64,000 bases of DNA from Pseudocolwellia sp. AS88 (GTDB taxonomy: Bacteria; Pseudomonadota; Gammaproteobacteria; Enterobacterales; Alteromonadaceae), in assembly GCF_030551755.1 (NCBI RefSeq), contig NZ_JAUPEC010000008.1, forward strand, positions 62,001 to 126,000, given 5' to 3'. The notes beneath the pieces were generated by a model. The model worked only from the letters and a program-made list of their open reading frames with translations, made no database searches and was not told where the DNA came from. A program made the translations under genes and the position numbers. Below, in pieces: positions 1 to 9,104 of the stretch (its first letter is position 1; each line of letters begins with the position of its first letter).

Positions 1-419
1 AACAATTTCACCCAGGCTTTTTAGTACCAAATTAGCGAATTTATGAACTGACGCACTAGATGGTGATAAAAGTAAAGTTTGCAGAAAACGTTGAAATTCA
101 GACTGGATCATACCTTCCCTTATATTGGATAATTTGTCAGGTTGCTCAGCCGAGCCTTAACCTAACGATAATGTCCTTTGTACATCCTACGATTAAAGTT
201 ATCAGTTTAAAAAACTTGTGTAAATCAATATGTAGCCTAATACAGATTACTTTGACTTTTCCACAATTTAACTAACTGTATGGAATTAAATAAAATATTT
301 AATATGACTTATAGCCACATTAAAAAACTCTGTCGAATGTCTGTTTTTGTGGCTTAGTTGTCTTTCGGGGTGTAGGTAAACCTACATATTATGAATACAG
401 GAAATAGCTCAAAAATCTA

Positions 420-507
420 TTGATGTTAACGTCCGCTTTCGTATCTTTGTTGACGATAGCTGCTGATTATTCTTTAGGTCAAGTGATAGCCAATTGCAGA
501 CATTAGC
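420..507. repeat. Dispersed repeat, copy A
   Basis: About 80 bp are nearly identical to 1836-1922, with an identical core of roughly 60 bp. The outer ends are imperfect inverted repeats of each other (gttaacgtccgc against gcagacattagc), so a transcript could fold back. A third, truncated copy is at 3397-3424. No coding potential is seen. Confidence 0.8.
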
Positions 508-578
508 TTTTATGAAACCACGATCATAATCAGGGCATTAATAGTCAAATATTACTGCACTTTTGTGGGGCTGGTTTA

Positions 579-744
579 AGCTCAGGCTGTGTGAAAACTC
601 CCAGCGTAAATTTTTTATGTCACGCTACGTAAATTAATAAGTAATTTGGTATCAAACTTACAACAGAATTTAATCTACAGAGCCTTTTTTCGCTGATATT
701 ATCGAATTACGCCAATTAAAAATAGTTTTCACACAGTCTGAGCT
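579..744. mobile_element. MITE-like element with 20-bp inverted repeats
   Basis: The left arm at 580-599 (gctcaggctgtgtgaaaact) and the right arm at 724-743 are inverted repeats matching at 19 of 20 bases and enclose about 125 bp without a gene. The arm resembles termini of some insertion sequences. The length and lack of a transposase fit a miniature inverted-repeat element or an IS relic. No clear target-site duplication is visible. Confidence 0.65.
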
Positions 745-913
745 CATTGTTGACGGTTGCATTGAAAATTTTATGATAGCTTTAAGCGAGGAGAGGACTA
801 TCGAATACCTGCTTTTCGGATAAAGTATATACTTTTGTTCAGAAACTGTTTACCTAAGAAAAGCTTAAGTATACGATTAACTTAAACCATTATAACAAAA
901 CGATTCCTCCTGA

Positions 914-1606
914 ATGATTCTCTCAAAAAATATAGTCAAGAGTTTACTGTTAATTCCAGTTTTTATAATAATTGCAAGTATAGGTAGCCTGATAGCTTTG
1001 GATTCAGTTCAAACACCAGTAAATATAGAAAACAATATACAGCAGCAGTATAAGAAAGTGAGGTTTTCTTCTATTCCACTAAATGCAGAATGCAACAATT
1101 TTTACGAATACCAAATCCCCCTGAAATATAAACCCTACTATTATCAAAGGGGCGTCCGAGAACGTGTAGGTTTTAAAATAAAGACACCAATTTACAAGTT
1201 ACCTTTTGAGAAGGTTACACCTACTTCTGCTAATGAGTTAAGCGTTAATCTTAGGGCAGTAAAGCACGAAAGAAACATGTGGACTTTTAATACTTTATCT
1301 GGCATTCAAACTAAAGAATCCTACTACACACATATAGGTAAAGTAGGTGAATTTGAAAAATATACAAAAGGTCATATAACTTTGTATGTCCTTAAAGAAG
1401 ATAAAAACAATTTACCTATTATAGTTGAAGACTTTTCGTCTACATTTTCTAACTTTCGAGCATACCGCCTGTTAAATAATTATATTGAAATAGACTACAT
1501 TTTCTCTAAAAAAGTTACTATTGAGAAATTACATATTCTGGATAAATATATCCTAGACCTAATAGGTTCTTTCCAAATATCATGCAGTAAAACAACAGCA
1601 ACCTGA
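914..1606 (+). CDS. Hypothetical membrane-anchored protein
   Basis: This is a 230-residue protein that I do not recognise. Residues 9-31 form one strongly hydrophobic segment, a signal anchor or uncleaved signal peptide, so the rest should lie outside the cytoplasm. The remainder is polar, with many Lys and Tyr, two Cys (in ECNNF and SCSKT) and no motif I can name. The ribosome binding site is poor (tcctcctga before the ATG), so the start is uncertain. It stands alone between repeat-bearing gaps, consistent with accessory DNA. No function is proposed. Confidence 0.5.
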   Translation: MILSKNIVKSLLLIPVFIIIASIGSLIALDSVQTPVNIENNIQQQYKKVRFSSIPLNAECNNFYEYQIPLKYKPYYYQRGVRERVGFKIKTPIYKLPFEKVTPTSANELSVNLRAVKHERNMWTFNTLSGIQTKESYYTHIGKVGEFEKYTKGHITLYVLKEDKNNLPIIVEDFSSTFSNFRAYRLLNNYIEIDYIFSKKVTIEKLHILDKYILDLIGSFQISCSKTTAT

Positions 1607-2087
1607 GGTAAAAGATGAAACCAAAAAAAGTAGTTTTTAGAGCTTCTAGAGTTTAAATTAATATAGTATTGAAGAAATGGTTCTCGAAACAACTGATAAT
1701 CTGATATAAATTTAATCTCTAAACAATCCACAAATAGCAAAAATTATAACAGACTTACATAAACGACAGCTTTGGTGGCTTTTGCGACTGTCAGGAGCAA
1801 GACAGATTGAACACTCTAAATAGGTTAAATACTAATTGATGCTAATTTCCGCTTTCGTATCTTTGTTGACGATAGCTGCTGATTATTCTTTAGGTCAAGT
1901 GATAGCCAAAAGCAGACATTAGAAAAATCAGTGGGGCCGTTCACTAACATTAACAGCTGGGTGAAAAAATAATCTACTGAATCTATAATAAAGTAATCTA
2001 ATACATCATTTATGACTCAAAGTGCATAAAACATGTCGATGTGGTTTAATCTGGACTGGAAGAATAATAATTTAATAAAGGGAACTT
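1607..2087. other. Intergenic, repeat copy B, no gene
   Basis: No frame here has both a credible start and family character. The stretch contains the second copy of the 80-bp repeat at 1836-1922 and the leader of the next gene, whose ribosome binding site (aaaggg) is at 2078-2083. Confidence 0.5.
1836..1922. repeat. Dispersed repeat, copy B
   Basis: It matches copy A at 420-507 in the same orientation, with differences only near the two ends. Both copies end in gcagacattag. Confidence 0.8.
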
Positions 2088-3185
2088 ATGACAAACATCG
2101 CATTCAATACCGATATCAGTTCAATAATCAAAACTAGGTATTCGATAGCCCTTGCTATTCTTCCTTTCACGCTGATGTTCTCTTCATTCGGTGTGATGTG
2201 GCTTATATCAATATGGTTAGAACTGGACACCGATACTCCCGTGAGAGAGTTCGACAATAGCTTAATTTGGGTTATTGGATTTATTGGCCTAATGGTAACT
2301 CTAATGATTGGATTTTACCTTTTAGGATGGTTAATAAACGCTCTGATTTCTTCGACCGTTTTAGGTTGGGATAAAGATAAAGTAAAAAATGTATATCTAA
2401 GATCTCAAGTTCCGGATAACTGGTTAAAAGGAAATCAGAACTTAGAAACTGCAATGGCTAATAGAATGGAGAATTGGCGCGAGAAAAGAGAAAGCGGCAT
2501 GTTTTTTTATGTCTTACAGACTGGTGTTTTGAGCTGGGGTTTAATCATGTATTTAGTTATGGCTGTTTTGCCAGCGCTAAAAGGTTCCGATCAGTTAGAT
2601 CTAGTTTCACTATTGTGGCAAGCCGGAGTATGGGCTATAGGGGGCGCGTTATTTGGGTATGTTGGCTGGCGATTTAGTGAAAGACAGTATTCAAAGTATT
2701 TATCGGAAACACCTAGCTTCGAAATAAAAAACGAATCTGAAGTTACAAGCTTAGATCAAAATACCAAACTCAGCTTATACATCATTTTAGGTGCTATCGG
2801 TGGTGTAATGATCAGTTATTGGGCCATGAGTGGCCTTTTACGTGCCACCAAGAACACTGCTGATATTCTATCTGACACCGCCATTCAACTTAACGAAAGC
2901 CTGCCGATGGTAATAGATGAAGAAACAACTTGGATTGCAAGTTCATCCCATGAAGATACATTCTCTTACACATATCAATTACCAAATTACGAAAGAGAAA
3001 ACATTAATATTGAAACATTTGTTGATGCTATGGCTCCTAATATCAAAACGAGTGTCTGCAACGGAGAATCGATGAAACCATTTAGAGATTTGAAGGCTGT
3101 CGTTATCTATGATTACTTGGATAATAAACAAGAACTCGTCACACAAATTAAAATAGACACTAAAAATTGTGAACAACCTGAGTAG
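2088..3185 (+). CDS. Hypothetical multi-pass membrane protein
   Basis: This 365-residue protein has hydrophobic segments near residues 20-45, 60-90, 140-163, 170-197 and 228-250, so about five membrane spans. They are followed by a soluble C-terminal domain of about 110 residues containing two Cys. A cytoplasmic loop at about 95-138 is charged and rich in Arg, Glu and Asn. The start is supported by aaaggg five bases upstream. I do not recognise the family. It sits alone between copies of the dispersed repeat. No function is inferred. Confidence 0.6.
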   Translation: MTNIAFNTDISSIIKTRYSIALAILPFTLMFSSFGVMWLISIWLELDTDTPVREFDNSLIWVIGFIGLMVTLMIGFYLLGWLINALISSTVLGWDKDKVKNVYLRSQVPDNWLKGNQNLETAMANRMENWREKRESGMFFYVLQTGVLSWGLIMYLVMAVLPALKGSDQLDLVSLLWQAGVWAIGGALFGYVGWRFSERQYSKYLSETPSFEIKNESEVTSLDQNTKLSLYIILGAIGGVMISYWAMSGLLRATKNTADILSDTAIQLNESLPMVIDEETTWIASSSHEDTFSYTYQLPNYERENINIETFVDAMAPNIKTSVCNGESMKPFRDLKAVVIYDYLDNKQELVTQIKIDTKNCEQPE

Positions 3186-3557
3186 AAAAGCGAAGAAGTA
3201 AAATATGGATACTTATGTTTTAGATCACACTGTATTAGCAAGTGATATTGGTTACTTGTATAGATTAATTTTAGAAGTAGAAACAAGTTAGCTCGAACGA
3301 CTCTAGTCGGCACTCTACGGTCAATAATTGCAGCTTACAAAACCCAAAAGACAGTGATCGAAATTAGATAACTGCACTTCCTAGCTGGCAGACAAAAAAA
3401 CGTCCGCTTTCGTATCTTTGCTGACATTATTGGATCGTTGACAAGTTACAAAGTTTTTCTCAGGTGTAACTTAAATATTAAAATTTCTTATCGTGTGACG
3501 CATTTCTCATTATTTGTGACGATCCACATATATAATTGGATAATTAAAGATTCAGTC
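3186..3557. other. Intergenic with truncated repeat copy C
   Basis: The stretch contains a short third copy of the dispersed repeat (cgtccgctttcgtatctttg) at 3402-3421, diverging after about 25 bp. An imperfect inverted repeat (ggatcgttgacaa near 3430; ttgtgacgatcc near 3517) follows it. A 28-codon frame starting at 3205 is too short and featureless to call. No gene is supported. Confidence 0.45.
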
Positions 3558-5324
3558 TCATATTAGGATTTCTTGTATTGCCTGTGTTCGCAATCCCATA
3601 AGCTCTTTTTGTAATATTTCTATTGCATTTTGTTTGTCAATGGCTTGCTGATGCGCATTAGCCATCACTTCTTGTTGTGCTTTGTTTAACGCAGGAACGA
3701 TCATTGTGCTTAAATCTTTACTGGATAACATTAGTGATGTAGTTCCAGTGGCAAGCGAGCTGAGTTGATATTTACCATAATCGGACGATAAGTACTGAAA
3801 TAGTGCTTTTGGAGACATTCTTCTGCAAAGTGGTTTTACCCGCAAGATAGCAAATGCTTGGTTTGCTAGGGCGTTATCTCCTATTTTATCGGGAACAAAC
3901 CCGACCCTGCCTACAGCACCACGACAAACGACCAAAACATCATTGGGTAGTATTAATTGTTTTATTGCACGTTTTGACTGTCGACTATTTAGTGTCAACT
4001 GCCTTGGACTGCCTGCAAGGAGGCCAATATCATTAAGGTTATTTAGCCCATATTCATTAGCTGCTTCATTGCCTTCCTCATTATGTTGTAATGCTTGAGG
4101 CCGGATGATATCAACCAGCTCAGACAATGTGGTGGTTTTAAAACCAGATAAGAATTCGTCTAATTTTCTATCATCTTTTGATTTTAAATAGCGAGCTGGG
4201 GATAAGTTATAGTCAGTATCTGCTATTTCATACATGGATGAGTAAACTATCAGGTCGTCGTCATAATTATAGGGGTTGTAATAAATATCTAACAGTTGTT
4301 TAACATTACTTAGTTGGTTACGTGTTTTTGATAACTTATAAGTAAACGCTTCACTACTAGCATCCATAAATTTAACGTTTAGTGATGTTTTTCTGGTGTC
4401 CAATACAACAAGGCTTATATCTAATGAAGTATGTGACAAGAGTCCATTGGGAAGCGCAATAACTCCTTCTAGTATCTCATTCTCAATTATATCTTGTTTG
4501 AATCGATATTCACCCGCTGCCGTCCGATAAAGAAATGCGTTGGACACGAAACAAATAACCCGGCCTTTACTTTGCGCGAGCATGTGGCGCAAATAATATA
4601 CCTCGCCAAAAAAGGCATCTTCAGGAAAGCGGCACCAAATATCGCCATCAACTTTCCCTTTTATTCTACTACCTAGTGGAGGCATGCCGATAACAGCGTC
4701 AAACTTTCTGAGTCCACCATCAACTATTAGAGAGGGGCTTTTAATAGGGTCGGTTTCGATGATCTGAAGCGATTTGTTTAATAATACAATTTGAACTTTC
4801 GCGTAAAACACGTCGTCTTTACTATTCGTTTCAGTCACTACTTTTGTTTGCTCAGGGAAAAATAAAGCAAAATCACATCCTTTCTCGAATGGGCAGTAAA
4901 CTTGTTGGATTGAACTCCCTAATAAATCAACTCCAAGCTGGCACAGCTCGTTTGGTATAACGTAGTGATGACTGGATTTACCGTACAACACTTTGATAGC
5001 GGTGTTTAGATCTTTGCCATTGATGACTTTGCTTTGAAGTAGGCGTGCAATTTTTGCAATGAACTCATTTAATGCATTCTCCAATTCAGGCCTATTCTTA
5101 AGGCATACCTTAAGAGGTGTTGACAAGTGTAGAGTGATTTTGACCGATGAGTTTAGCTCGTTAAATGTTAGCTTTTTATTAAATTGAAATGTTTGTGGTG
5201 AATTGCTCTGATTGAAGGTATGTAAATAAACGAAGCAAGCACATACCAGCTCGATAAATTCTTCATGACCTATAAGAGAAAGCTCAGATGAGTAGTCAAT
5301 TACTTGTTTAATTGAGGGATGCAT
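3558..5324 (-). CDS. N-6 DNA methylase-like protein with HsdS-like C-terminus
   Basis: The 588-residue protein resembles a type I restriction-modification modification subunit joined to specificity-type sequence. The central part has the methylase core layout (a YCPFEKGCD segment where the SAM-binding motif I falls, then DAVIGMPPLG where the catalytic NPPF/Y motif falls). The C-terminal 170 residues (LSELVDIIRP...; NDVLVVCRGAVGRVGF; QQEVMANAHQQAIDKQNAIEILQKELMGLR) look like an HsdS target-recognition half with its coiled-coil spacer. Both catalytic motifs are degraded: the glycines of motif I are missing and Asn of NPPF is replaced by Met. It may therefore bind DNA without methylating. No hsdR or separate hsdS is nearby. 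It lies divergent from tnsA, so it could be cargo of the Tn7-like element. Confidence 0.7.
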   Translation of the reverse strand: MHPSIKQVIDYSSELSLIGHEEFIELVCACFVYLHTFNQSNSPQTFQFNKKLTFNELNSSVKITLHLSTPLKVCLKNRPELENALNEFIAKIARLLQSKVINGKDLNTAIKVLYGKSSHHYVIPNELCQLGVDLLGSSIQQVYCPFEKGCDFALFFPEQTKVVTETNSKDDVFYAKVQIVLLNKSLQIIETDPIKSPSLIVDGGLRKFDAVIGMPPLGSRIKGKVDGDIWCRFPEDAFFGEVYYLRHMLAQSKGRVICFVSNAFLYRTAAGEYRFKQDIIENEILEGVIALPNGLLSHTSLDISLVVLDTRKTSLNVKFMDASSEAFTYKLSKTRNQLSNVKQLLDIYYNPYNYDDDLIVYSSMYEIADTDYNLSPARYLKSKDDRKLDEFLSGFKTTTLSELVDIIRPQALQHNEEGNEAANEYGLNNLNDIGLLAGSPRQLTLNSRQSKRAIKQLILPNDVLVVCRGAVGRVGFVPDKIGDNALANQAFAILRVKPLCRRMSPKALFQYLSSDYGKYQLSSLATGTTSLMLSSKDLSTMIVPALNKAQQEVMANAHQQAIDKQNAIEILQKELMGLRTQAIQEILI

Positions 5325-5958
5325 TATTTCTTATCCATTTGCACTATCAGTGTTGTGTGAATTATGACTATGGCCATAAATTAGTGTCATTTTGGAGAAC
5401 TTTTAACTCTTATAAAAATATTAGATTATGTATGCTTCATAATTTTGTCAATCTAAAAATAATAATAAGTAAAAAATTATTTTAATTTGTTTTATTGTTT
5501 ATTTTGTGAGATTTACCAAATAAGACCTAATCGCGATTGCTGTTATATCTAAAAGGTGAGTGGTGCGGCAGGTAAGTGATGAATGATGGGATTTTGGATA
5601 ATAAAGATTTTTGTCAATAGTGATGAAAATCTTTATCTGGCAGATACTTTATGAATGTAATGACTTCACACTTCTTATTACGCCTGATGCCTTAGTTGAC
5701 AAGCTCTGAATTTTTGTTACAAAACTCGTGATTAATATTCAATACCTGCTAATTTTTGTGTTTTTATAAATACACTAGTCCTGTTGCTCTTATGAGGTTC
5801 ATTCAACTTGTATCTTAAGTACATATCAATGTTGTCAAATCACCTCCTTGTGTTTTTATAGTTTATTGGTTTTACCAATAATATTGCAATAACACTCTAA
5901 AACTGATTTCAAATTTTATTTCTCTAGCCTATTTTCTAAATTTAAAGGAGAAATACTT
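5325..5958. promoter_or_regulatory. Divergent control region, possible Tn7-like right-end sequence
   Basis: No gene is seen in this very AT-rich divergent gap. It contains a hairpin with perfect 11-bp arms (5601-5611 and 5626-5636), a 10-bp palindrome aatcgcgatt near 5529, and several loosely repeated TTTTTGT / TTGTCAA motifs (about 5440, 5609, 5696, 5710, 5752 and 5831). In Tn7-family elements the transposase-binding right end lies just upstream of tnsA, so these motifs are candidates for TnsB sites. I could not identify a terminal boundary or its inverted partner. Confidence 0.3.
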
Positions 5959-6867
5959 ATGCAAGAAAATCATGAAAATTTAGGTTTTGTTCGAATCGGG
6001 AATCAGCCACCCGTAACATCACTTACCCTAAATCGAATTGCGAAGTGGGAAGCACAAGCAGTCAAGACCAAACAGTATACGCCGTACATTAAGCTAAAGC
6101 GCACACCAACGGTTGGTAAGGGTAGTAAGATTTTTAACCCTGAATCCGATGATAGTCATGAGACTCTGTCGATTATGGAAACTCGATTGCTGAGGTACTT
6201 GGATTTCCTACCGAATGTTATTTCTATCAAAACACAATACCCGTTACTACCAATCAAAACGACACTAGAAATAGCCGATGCTATGAGAGTAAAGCATCCC
6301 AGTTATACCCCAAAAGGCAAGCACATACGGCCATTTCTCAAAGTTAATCAAGCGGTTGTTATGACGACGGATTATCTGATTGATTACTCAGATGAGGATG
6401 GCGTTTTTAAGCAATGCGCGATAGCTCTTAAAGGAGTGAACGAAGATGGACTTTTCTCTGAGAAGCAAAAACGTGATGTAAACATACGCAATAAACTCAA
6501 TATTGAAGTCGAATTCTGTCGAATTGACGGTTTGGGTTGGCGTTTGGTGACTTCTGCAATGCAGTGCTTTGAAGAGGATTTTGCCCGCAACTTATTGGAA
6601 GCAGAAGTTCGAAGCGAACTAGAAATTGATGAAGTGCTTCTGGTAAAGGTCGAAGAAGCTTTCAAGCATAGATTTCGTGAGATGCCTAGAGCTTGTTTCA
6701 CAGCTTTGTTATCTAGCATCGCACTTCAATTAAATCATTCTACGGGGAAAATACGTGGGTCGTTCTGGAAACTTATTTGGCAGAAGCGATTACCAGTTGA
6801 TATATCCAAAGAAATTATCTTTAACCGCCCTTTGCCTATAGGAGAAAAAATATGGAATTGGCAATAA
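5959..6867 (+). CDS. tnsA: Tn7-like transposition endonuclease TnsA
   Basis: TnsA cuts the 5' ends of the element so that TnsA plus TnsB excise it cleanly. The 302-residue protein has the N-terminal nuclease pattern: Glu74 (SIMETRLL), Asp138 (TTDYLIDY) and Lys158 (CAIALKG), matching the E-D-K restriction-enzyme-like site of TnsA. A C-terminal winged-helix-like part follows. The start is fixed by aaaggag upstream. It overlaps tnsB by 16 bp, indicating translational coupling. All predicted catalytic residues are present, so it looks intact. Confidence 0.9.
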   Translation: MQENHENLGFVRIGNQPPVTSLTLNRIAKWEAQAVKTKQYTPYIKLKRTPTVGKGSKIFNPESDDSHETLSIMETRLLRYLDFLPNVISIKTQYPLLPIKTTLEIADAMRVKHPSYTPKGKHIRPFLKVNQAVVMTTDYLIDYSDEDGVFKQCAIALKGVNEDGLFSEKQKRDVNIRNKLNIEVEFCRIDGLGWRLVTSAMQCFEEDFARNLLEAEVRSELEIDEVLLVKVEEAFKHRFREMPRACFTALLSSIALQLNHSTGKIRGSFWKLIWQKRLPVDISKEIIFNRPLPIGEKIWNWQ

Positions 6868-9071
6868 ATAAAGTTCTTGTCGCACCGCCTCTTCATAGTG
6901 AAGACATTAACCATGCGCGATTCACTGTTGTCGAATATGAGTATGGTTCTAACATTGTTATATTGTGCCAGCAGGATAGAAGACGGCCTAAAAAACCATT
7001 TGTTCATCGAATCGGTAGCCCTCTCAAACTAACACACTGTTCCGCAACCGAATGGGTCGATTGGCACTTATTTTCATTAGTTAGTCAGAGTTTTTCGGAC
7101 GCAGTTCACATCCGTTATTATCGAGATTTATGGTTGTCGCAAAACATCCCAAGGGGAAAATCGAAAATCATTGAACACTTCTTTAAACGACGAGAAAACC
7201 GTAAAAAGAAAGTGGAAGAAAAGCGACGCGTAGTTGATGCGTTTGAGCAGATTATTCAGCGGAAAGTGGCTTTCTTCAATGGGGATATCCCAACTCGAAG
7301 CATTAAATCTTTCGCAAAAGGTCTCGGGGTAACTTACGACTTTTTGTGGGATACACTTTGTGTTTACTATGCTTTTGGCCAATGTGAAGAGGCACTTATT
7401 CCTGCATATGGGAATTGTGGCAGTAATTTCGCAATGCCTGAAAATACTAAAGATGCTGAACGTCGTTTTCCTACAGGTAGAGGACGAAAGCGAAAGTCAA
7501 ACAATCAAGTTAAACGGGTATCAAATAAAAACGACTTTAAATGCGTGGAGGAATTTACTAAGTCAAATTTCGACGGTGAAAAATATCTAAGCATAAAGCA
7601 CTTATGCAAACTTTATAATGCCAAGTACGCCATTACGGTGATCTATGAAGATGACTTCGGGAGAAAGATTTACGACTATATCCCCGAAAAATATTTAACG
7701 GTATCTCAGTTTAAAACGCTTTTATTTAAGGCATGCGATGGTCGAACTAAATTCGAAAAAATAAAACATGGCGCAAAAGAGTTTCGTAACAAATTTAAGA
7801 TTCAAACCAGCACTGTCATGAAGCATGTTATTGGCCCAAGTCACATGTATGAAATTGATGCGACCGTTCTGGATGTTCACCTAATTTCTAAATACTGCAC
7901 TGAAGAGAGCTTGCCTATTGAGCGGCCTATTCTTTATTCGGTTGTTGATGTTAGCACTAACATTTTCGTTGGTTTTCACTTATCTCTTAATGGAGCGAAT
8001 GTTGAAGCAGTGTGCCTTGCGCTGTTTAATGCGATGTCTGACAAGGAACAATTTTGTAAACAATGGGGTTATGACTATCAGCCCGGTGATTGGCCTTGTC
8101 ATCACGTCTGTCATACCTTAGTTATTGATAGAGGAGCAGAATATCTTGATGCAGCTATGTCCGCACTCATTAAGTCACAAATAGGCCTTGCTTCTATTCA
8201 AATTACGGAAGCCTATTTAGGTCGGGCTAAAGGGTCAGTAGAAGGGTTATTCAATAAGCTCAATAAAAGCTGCATCCACGGACTTCCCGGAGCGCTCATT
8301 AAAGGCCGTGCAAAAGCTAAAAAAGATCCATCCAATCATGCCGTATACACCATTGATGATCTCTATTACATCCTTATTGAAGAAGTCATTGCACACAATA
8401 ATCACACAATCCTGAATAAGAAGGTGACACAGGAACACCTCGAAAATGGTATTAGGGGAATTCCCAGAGAGCTATGGAATTGGGGGATGGATGAGTTGAT
8501 GGACGGTGGGAAAACAGTCGATCCTAAAACCCTGATGAGTGCATTGTTGCCAAAGAAAAAAGCCATTGTCAGTAAAACAGGGGTGGAATTAATGAAAGAG
8601 GGTTTCAATTATCAAACTTCTAACAAGCAGTTTGAAGAATTGAGGCAGGAGATCTCCATTGATCCCAAGCGCTCAGGTTTCGAGATTGAAGTCATGGCCC
8701 TTCCTTCTTGGACTCAAAAGGTGTGGTTTCAAATGGGTACTACATCAAATGACATTATCGACTTTGATTTGGCTGACTCTAACGAACTGCTGAAAAATCT
8801 TCACTCCGAAGAGGGATTAGCAGTATTAGAGGACATGGCCGTATTCGCTTCTGGTGCACGCTACGCTAACAGTGTTGATGATTCTATTCGAGTAAAAAAA
8901 CAGCGAGATATCGCTGCAAGCAATTGTGAAAACCTGCGCGGTCTAATGCGCCCTGAAGGTAAGTCACCCGCTAAAGGTAAGAAGTTGAATACAAAAGTAG
9001 ACAGGTTCTATGAGGCACAAAATAACGCTAATACAGTTTGCACTGCGATGAGCGACGATTATAACCACTAA
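6852..9071 (+). CDS. tnsB: Tn7-like DDE transposase TnsB
   Basis: TnsB binds the element ends and performs 3' cleavage and strand transfer. The 739-residue protein carries a retroviral-integrase-like core with Asp336 (MYEIDATV), Asp426 (LVIDRGAEY) and Glu464 (GRAKGSVEG), a D-x89-D-x37-E arrangement. DNA-binding helix-turn-helix sequence is upstream of the core, and the C-terminal tail probably contacts TnsC. Its ribosome binding site (taggag) lies within the end of tnsA. The catalytic triad is intact. Confidence 0.93.
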   Translation: MELAINKVLVAPPLHSEDINHARFTVVEYEYGSNIVILCQQDRRRPKKPFVHRIGSPLKLTHCSATEWVDWHLFSLVSQSFSDAVHIRYYRDLWLSQNIPRGKSKIIEHFFKRRENRKKKVEEKRRVVDAFEQIIQRKVAFFNGDIPTRSIKSFAKGLGVTYDFLWDTLCVYYAFGQCEEALIPAYGNCGSNFAMPENTKDAERRFPTGRGRKRKSNNQVKRVSNKNDFKCVEEFTKSNFDGEKYLSIKHLCKLYNAKYAITVIYEDDFGRKIYDYIPEKYLTVSQFKTLLFKACDGRTKFEKIKHGAKEFRNKFKIQTSTVMKHVIGPSHMYEIDATVLDVHLISKYCTEESLPIERPILYSVVDVSTNIFVGFHLSLNGANVEAVCLALFNAMSDKEQFCKQWGYDYQPGDWPCHHVCHTLVIDRGAEYLDAAMSALIKSQIGLASIQITEAYLGRAKGSVEGLFNKLNKSCIHGLPGALIKGRAKAKKDPSNHAVYTIDDLYYILIEEVIAHNNHTILNKKVTQEHLENGIRGIPRELWNWGMDELMDGGKTVDPKTLMSALLPKKKAIVSKTGVELMKEGFNYQTSNKQFEELRQEISIDPKRSGFEIEVMALPSWTQKVWFQMGTTSNDIIDFDLADSNELLKNLHSEEGLAVLEDMAVFASGARYANSVDDSIRVKKQRDIAASNCENLRGLMRPEGKSPAKGKKLNTKVDRFYEAQNNANTVCTAMSDDYNH

Positions 9072-9104
9072 GCAATTTAAAATTAATTATAGGAGTATTA
9101 ATCA

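Larger units (their letters stand above)
1..913. other. Gene-free repeat-rich stretch
   Basis: I see no convincing gene. A possible 71-codon frame at 60-275 has no ribosome binding site or recognisable family and is not called. The stretch holds a terminator-like hairpin around 313-355 (agccac...gtggct arms), one copy of an 80-bp dispersed repeat (420-507) and a MITE-like element (579-744). It resembles an accessory or decayed intergenic region. Confidence 0.5.

Noticed and set aside
60-275. 71-codon open frame at the window start
   Set aside because: There is no ribosome binding site, the composition is not protein-like and no motif is recognised.
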